Positions 59,720 to 64,000 of a DNA stretch of 64,000 nt are shown here, one piece after another (positions within the stretch are counted from its first letter, which is position 1; each line of letters begins with the position of its first letter). Below the pieces are notes generated by a model, which saw nothing but the letters and a program-made list of their open reading frames with translations, did no database searches and was not told the origin of the DNA. The position numbers were made by a program, and so were the translations under genes. This DNA comes from Pontivivens marinum (GTDB lineage: Bacteria; Pseudomonadota; Alphaproteobacteria; Rhodobacterales; Rhodobacteraceae), in NCBI RefSeq assembly GCF_900231835.1, contig NZ_OCTN01000001.1, forward strand, positions 372,001 through 436,000, in the 5' to 3' direction.

Positions 59720-60150
59720 CCACCCTGCGCTATCGGCTGGCAACACAGGCGGATGCAGGACCGCTGGCCGATCTGCGGGTTGCCGCCATGCGCGACAGCC
59801 TGATCGCTGCGGGGCGATTTGATGAGGACCGCGCCCGCGCACGATTGCTGGATGGGTTTGACCCTACGCTAACGACCTGCGTCCTACGCGGGGGCGACCT
59901 GATCGGGTTCTATGTGCTGCGGCCGGTGCCAGACGGCAGCCACTTGGATCATTTCTACCTGCATCCGGACCATAGCGGCCACGGCTGCGGGGCGCAGGTG
60001 ATGGCGCGGATCATCGCGCAGGCAGGCGGGGACATCACGTTGGGCGCGCTAAAGGCCAGCCCAGTGAACCGGTTTTATCTGCGCCATGGTTTCGTACCGA
60101 CCTATCAGGATCAGCACGACATCTACTATCACCGCCCGGGTAAAGCTTAG
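59716..60150 (+). CDS. GNAT family acetyltransferase
   Basis: A 144-residue GCN5-like N-acetyltransferase. Motif A for acetyl-CoA is LDHFYLHPDHSGHGCGAQVMARII, followed by motif B with NRFYLRHGFVP. Substrate unknown. Start ATG overlaps the amidase TGA, so it is coupled to the amidase. The gene converges on, and overlaps by four bases, a second GNAT gene of a different subfamily. Confidence 0.88.
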   Translation: MTTLRYRLATQADAGPLADLRVAAMRDSLIAAGRFDEDRARARLLDGFDPTLTTCVLRGGDLIGFYVLRPVPDGSHLDHFYLHPDHSGHGCGAQVMARIIAQAGGDITLGALKASPVNRFYLRHGFVPTYQDQHDIYYHRPGKA

Positions 60151-60584
60151 CTGTGGAGTGAGTGCACCATGTCCTGATGCGGCAATCCCGCCTCCATGTA
60201 ACGCTCACCCACCGGCGTGAAACCGGCCCGCGCATATAGGGTGATCGCCGCCACCTGCGAGCCGAGCTTCGCGCTGCGCACCTCAGGCATTTCGCGCAAA
60301 TGGGTCAGCATCGCATCCACCATGCGCCCGCCCAAACCGGTGCCGCGCATTGAGGGCAAAACACAAACGCGGCCGATTTTTGCCACGCCATCGCGGATCA
60401 GGATACGCGCCGTGCCGACCGGTTGCGCGTCCACTGTGGCCAGCAAATGCAGGCATTCTGGGTCGAGGCCGTCCACCTCATCCGCAACACTGACGCCTTG
60501 CTCAACCACGAACACCTGATGGCGCAGCGCGCAGCAAGCGGTCAAATCGGCATCGCCGTTCAGAAATTGGATGGTCTCGCTCAT
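60147..60584 (-). CDS. GNAT family acetyltransferase (ElaA/YjcF-like)
   Basis: A 145-residue acetyltransferase. ALRHQVFVVEQGVSVADEVDGLDPECLHLLA is the N-terminal signature of the ElaA/YjcF branch, and IGRVCVLPSMRGTGLGGRMVDAMLTHLREM is the acetyl-CoA loop. Substrate unknown. It lies 9 bases after the TIGR01620 gene on the same strand and is probably in the same operon. Confidence 0.9.
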   Translation of the reverse strand: MSETIQFLNGDADLTACCALRHQVFVVEQGVSVADEVDGLDPECLHLLATVDAQPVGTARILIRDGVAKIGRVCVLPSMRGTGLGGRMVDAMLTHLREMPEVRSAKLGSQVAAITLYARAGFTPVGERYMEAGLPHQDMVHSLHS

Positions 60585-60593
60585 ATTCGCCCC

Positions 60594-61604
60594 TCAGCTC
60601 TTGTCACGCGACGGGATCAGCCCCGTCAGCGAGCGCTGCAATATGTTCGTCACTGATGGCTTGCGCAAGGCGGTGAAGGGCAATGGGCGGCAAACATCCA
60701 TCGCTGCAACACCAACACGGGCGGTCAGCGCGCCGTTTACCACCCCCTCGCCAAAGCGCCGGGACAGTTTGGACAGCAATCCACCGCCTGCAACGGCTCC
60801 GATCAGGTCATCCCCCACCGCAACCGCGCCGGTGGCGATCAGATGCGCGGCAACCGTTTTGAACAACCGCCACGAGCCCAGGAACCCCGCCCGACCGCCA
60901 TAAATCTCGGCAATCCGCCGGATCATGCGCAGGTTCGAGGTCAACGCCGTCGCCACATCGGCCAAGGCCAAGGGCAGCAAAGCCGTTACACCAGCAACCG
61001 TGCGGCTGGCGGCCTCAATCTCCAACCGTGCGGCGGCGTCTAGCGGGGTCAGATATGTACGCTCTGCCAGCTCCAGCAATGCATCCGCGTCCAGCACGTC
61101 CTGCGCGCTGCGCTTTAGGGTGGCGCGGGCCTCGGCCAATTCATCGCGGTTGGAATACAGGGTGGAGATGCTGTCCACCACCTTAACCGCTTGCGCCCGA
61201 TCAGCAGTGGTTTTCGCCTGCTCGGCCTGCATCCGCAATGCATCAACACGGCCAAGGCGGGCCAGCGCGGTCAGTTCACGCACCAGCGCCACAACAACCC
61301 CGACCCCGACAATAGCGATCAGGCCGATCACGATACGGCCCAACCACAGGTTGCGCGCGATCAGGTCCATAGCAAAGGTCCACGCCGCCTCACCAATTAT
61401 AATCACCAGCAGAGAACTGATCGCCCCCCAGAAGATGCGCGAAAACCATGATGGCCGCCGTGCTGCAACCTTGGTCGCGCGCACCATCGCCACGCCTGTC
61501 GCATCGGGCACTGGGGGTGCGCTGGTCGGGGTCAGGTCCAGTTTCGGCAGGTCATCCTCGATCAGGATCGGGCGGCGGGGTTGGTTTTCTGTCTCATCGC
61601 TCAT
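60594..61604 (-). CDS. TIGR01620 family membrane protein (YcjF-like, DUF697)
   Basis: A 336-residue inner-membrane protein. Two membrane segments follow a polar N-terminus (FWGAISSLLVIIIGEAAWTFAM and LGRIVIGLIAIVGVGVVVALV); the DUF697 domain begins around LAERTYLTPLDAAARLEIEAASRTVAGVTALLPLALADVATALTSNLRMIRRIAEIYGGRAG. It is the standard partner of YcjX; its ATG overlaps the ycjX-like stop by four bases. Both are linked to stress responses, without a known reaction. Confidence 0.92.
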   Translation of the reverse strand: MSDETENQPRRPILIEDDLPKLDLTPTSAPPVPDATGVAMVRATKVAARRPSWFSRIFWGAISSLLVIIIGEAAWTFAMDLIARNLWLGRIVIGLIAIVGVGVVVALVRELTALARLGRVDALRMQAEQAKTTADRAQAVKVVDSISTLYSNRDELAEARATLKRSAQDVLDADALLELAERTYLTPLDAAARLEIEAASRTVAGVTALLPLALADVATALTSNLRMIRRIAEIYGGRAGFLGSWRLFKTVAAHLIATGAVAVGDDLIGAVAGGGLLSKLSRRFGEGVVNGALTARVGVAAMDVCRPLPFTALRKPSVTNILQRSLTGLIPSRDKS

Positions 61605-63034
61605 CGCAGGCGATCTCCGATCAGGAATTCAGCGGCGCGGTCCAGCCGGATATGGGGCGGCCCCTCACCGGGCAATAGGTCCAATACAGGTGGCGCAAAT
61701 TGCATCACCGAATAGCTGTCATCCAACCAGCGTTCCGCACCGGTCCGCGCAGGGGCAAGCAAGCGCCCCGGATCACGCGGCAGATCGCCCGCATGCATTG
61801 CCGCCTCACGCCCCGTTTCCAGCAAGCGACCGCGCACTAGATCCACCGGCGCGCCCTCATGCTGTACCTGTTGTTCCACCGTGGCGCGCAGCGATGCAAT
61901 GGCCAGTGCCGCCGTTTTGGCCCCACGAAAATCGGCACGGGTTTGGGCGTCAGATACCAGCGCAGACATGATCGCCGCCAGCCGGTCATGTTGCGTGTGG
62001 TGCAGGTGATCCGCCTTGGTCGCGGCAAATAAAATCCGCTCTACCCGTCGGCCCAACAGTGCGGTTAGCCATGAATTGGGACCCGGGCGGAAGGCCTGCA
62101 AAATATCGGCCATGGACTGACGCAAATCCTCGACAGCTTGCGGGCCGGAATGAATGGCGCCCAAGGCGTCCACCAATACCACTTGGCGATCAATACGAGA
62201 GAAATGATCGCGGAAAAACGGCTTCACAACCAGGCGTTTATAGGCCTCGAACCTGCGCTCGAACTCCCGCCCCAGCGATCCCGAGCGATATTTCCCAACG
62301 GGCAGCGGGGCAAAGGTCAGCGCGGGTGAGCCCTCCAGCTCACCGGGCATCAGAAACCTGCCGGGGGCAAAACCCGACAGGCCGGCACTCCGCACCGCCG
62401 CTAGATACTCGGTAAAGGCCCGCGCCTGTTGCTGGGCTGCCCCCTCATCCAGCGGCGCATCGGGCACCACGGTTTCCAGCGCGCCCAACCACGGCGCGGC
62501 CAGTGCCATACGGGCGGGCTGCTTTGCCCCGTCCAGCACCGATTGCGACCATTGCGCATAGGTCATCCCCATCAGCGGCAGGTCCAGCAACCATTCGCCA
62601 GGGTAATCCACGATATCCAGATGCACCGTGCGCGGCCCGCTAAGCCCGCTGATCCAACTGCCGCGCCGTACCTTGAACGACAGGCGCAGCTGGCTGATCG
62701 CGCGGGTGCTGTCGGGCCAATGCGGCTGCGGTCCGCTGAGCGCGGCGAGGTGACGCTCAAATTCAAATCGTGGCATGGTGTCGTCGGGCTGTGGTTGCAG
62801 GAACGCGACCTCGATCCGGCCATCGGCCTGCGCCTGCAATTGCGGCATCCGGCCCCTGTTCAGCAGGTTCGCCACCAGCGACGTGATAAACACGGTTTTG
62901 CCAGAGCGGCTCAACCCCGTCACGCCCAGTCGGATCACCGGATCAATCAGCGCCTCGCGGGCATTGCTTTGCGCATCCTCGACACCGCGCAGCAATCCGC
63001 CGGTGATATCTGCGGCAATATCGGTCAGTCCCAA
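61601..63034 (-). CDS. YcjX family GTPase-like protein (DUF463)
   Basis: A 477-residue P-loop protein. VTGLSRSGKTVFITSLVANLLNRGRMPQL is the Walker A region; VHLDIVDYPGEWLLDLPLM is the Walker B/DxxG-like motif; LFAATKADHLHHTQHDRL resembles the G4 NKxD region (TKAD). The start is TTG at 63034, supported by GGAGG five bases upstream. YcjX and TIGR01620/YcjF normally occur together. Divergent from truA. Confidence 0.92.
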   Translation of the reverse strand: MGLTDIAADITGGLLRGVEDAQSNAREALIDPVIRLGVTGLSRSGKTVFITSLVANLLNRGRMPQLQAQADGRIEVAFLQPQPDDTMPRFEFERHLAALSGPQPHWPDSTRAISQLRLSFKVRRGSWISGLSGPRTVHLDIVDYPGEWLLDLPLMGMTYAQWSQSVLDGAKQPARMALAAPWLGALETVVPDAPLDEGAAQQQARAFTEYLAAVRSAGLSGFAPGRFLMPGELEGSPALTFAPLPVGKYRSGSLGREFERRFEAYKRLVVKPFFRDHFSRIDRQVVLVDALGAIHSGPQAVEDLRQSMADILQAFRPGPNSWLTALLGRRVERILFAATKADHLHHTQHDRLAAIMSALVSDAQTRADFRGAKTAALAIASLRATVEQQVQHEGAPVDLVRGRLLETGREAAMHAGDLPRDPGRLLAPARTGAERWLDDSYSVMQFAPPVLDLLPGEGPPHIRLDRAAEFLIGDRLR

Positions 63035-63129
63035 AATGTCCTCCGAAAGCGTTCGTGTTCAATATGGAGTGTCGCGCACGTAGTTGCGAGGGTCTTGGCA
63101 AAAGGCGGCGCGCAGGGTAGGGCCAGCAC

Positions 63130-63927
63130 ATGCCCAGATACGCCCTACGCATCGAATATCACGGCCAACCGTTCAGCGGATGGCAACGTCAGGAAAACGC
63201 ACCGTCGGTTCAGGCCACGATCGAGGCGGCGCTGGCCAAATTCGTGCGCGATGCGCCCTTGGTTACAGGGGCCGGTCGTACCGATTCCGGTGTGCATGCC
63301 CGTGGACAGGTCGCGCATGTCGATCTGGATCGGGAATGGGATACCTATCGCCTTAGCCAAGCCATCAACCAGCATCTGCGCCCGCATCCCATCGCGATTA
63401 CCGCTGTGGCACGTGTGGATGATGAATGGCACGCGCGGTTTTCGGCGCTGAACCGAACCTATCTGTACCGCATCCTGTCACGCCGTTCACCCGCCGCAAT
63501 TGATGCGGGTCTTGTCTGGCAGGTTCGTCAGCGCATGGATGAGGGCGCGATGCAGCTAGGCGCGAACCGGATGTTGGGAAAGCACGACTTCACGACGTTC
63601 AGGTCCACCGCCTGTCAGGCCGCCAGCCCCGTTAAAACGCTGGACCGGTTAGACGTGGAGCGCGTGGGTGAGGAAATTCACCTGCATGTTTCCGCCAGAT
63701 CATTCCTGCACAATCAGGTCCGCAGCTTTGCCGGTACGTTAGAGCGTGTGGGCGCAGGTGCGTGGAGCGTGGATGACGTCACCCGCGCATTGGAAGCACG
63801 GGATCGCAAGGAATGCGGCACCGTCGCACCCGCCTGCGGTTTGTATATGATGAGCGTCGGTTACGAGCAGGACCCCTTTGCAAATCTGACCGAGGGGCCC
63901 CGCCCGACTTACACTAAAAGAGGCTGA
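63130..63927 (+). CDS. truA: tRNA pseudouridine(38-40) synthase TruA
   Basis: A 265-residue enzyme that isomerises uridines 38-40 of many tRNAs. The catalytic Asp is in [39 protein letters not shown] and [12 protein letters not shown] are further family motifs, and [20 protein letters not shown] is the conserved C-terminal motif. No strong ribosome site is seen before the ATG. The last 19 bases overlap the end of an opposite-strand frame. Confidence 0.95.
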   Translation: MPRYALRIEYHGQPFSGWQRQENAPSVQATIEAALAKFVRDAPLVTGAGRTDSGVHARGQVAHVDLDREWDTYRLSQAINQHLRPHPIAITAVARVDDEWHARFSALNRTYLYRILSRRSPAAIDAGLVWQVRQRMDEGAMQLGANRMLGKHDFTTFRSTACQAASPVKTLDRLDVERVGEEIHLHVSARSFLHNQVRSFAGTLERVGAGAWSVDDVTRALEARDRKECGTVAPACGLYMMSVGYEQDPFANLTEGPRPTYTKRG

Positions 63928-64000
63928 AGCAACGGCCACGCACCCGCATCGGCCACGCTCTTGTCACGACAGAACGTGTTGCAGAACCCGATGATGCGCC
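63909..64000 (-). CDS. C-terminal end of an unidentified gene running off the window
   Basis: A minus-strand frame enters at base 64000 and stops with TAA at 63909-63911. The 30 visible residues include [20 protein letters not shown] and a PLLQPLLV tail. Codon use looks coding, but the fragment is too short to name. It would overlap the truA 3' end by 19 bases, like other convergent pairs here. Confidence 0.4.
   Translation of the reverse strand, partial: RIIGFCNTFCRDKSVADAGAWPLLQPLLV

Overview
The window is about 60% G+C, densely packed and almost entirely ordinary chromosome. It has the look of a Rhodobacteraceae-type alphaproteobacterium. The evidence is the soxBDAG sarcosine oxidase operon, the TauE/TIGR02186 pair, a FAD-dehydrogenase/SelD fusion, the YcjX/TIGR01620 pair, alphaproteobacterial Cob enzymes, a class I PHA synthase, a form II CO-dehydrogenase-like operon, and a tRNA-His with A73. 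I see no prophage, IS element, CRISPR array or integrase.

Layout. 1-7.9 kb: a TPR protein cut by the window edge, a YeeE/YedE sulfur transporter, a glutathionyl-hydroquinone reductase, cobC-cobD, a strictosidine-synthase-like protein, a nitroreductase and an EI24 protein. 7.9-11.6 kb: sdaA, a DNA-ligase homologue that has lost its catalytic lysine, and an IalB-like exported protein. 11.6-18.1 kb: a form II coxSLM operon, azoR and phaC. 18.2-23.9 kb: a lipoprotein, a TerC protein, selD fusion, selU, and a lone iron-binding protein. 24-27.5 kb: gatCA, guanine deaminase, a cold shock protein. 27.7-33.1 kb: a six-gene membrane-stress cluster (TerC, a 30-residue membrane peptide, XpaC, TelA, SPFH+GYF protein, zinc-ribbon protein) closed by a strong terminator. 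33.1-39.2 kb: a 2007-residue repeat adhesin with a C-terminal vWA domain. 39.4-43.3 kb: 5'-nucleotidase, aminotransferase, two small conserved proteins, tRNA-His. 43.3-49.5 kb: glycerate kinase and soxBDAG. 49.5-63.9 kb: TIGR02186/TauE, lolA, phnA, DUF1294, ftsK, a dapC-like aminotransferase, a UbiH-family hydroxylase, an amidase, two GNATs, TIGR01620/YcjX and truA.

How genes work together. soxBDAG demethylates sarcosine to glycine plus a C1 unit, and the glycerate kinase placed 4 nt downstream fits onward use of that carbon; sdaA drains serine to pyruvate. SelD makes selenophosphate and SelU uses it to make 2-selenouridine in tRNA; the two genes face each other and overlap. The TerC/XpaC/TelA/SPFH/zinc-ribbon genes are related to the tellurite ('toxic anion') resistance and envelope-stress families and probably form one membrane complex.

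Most worth a second look: the apparent pseudo-DNA-ligase (9484-10992); the six-gene TerC-XpaC-TelA-SPFH cluster with its 30-residue peptide; and the upstream region of the giant adhesin, which carries a perfect CtrA box followed by a perfect hairpin holding two GANTC methylation sites. No gene of 300 bases or more appears to be missing; the longest gene-free stretch is about 290 bases (39155-39444).
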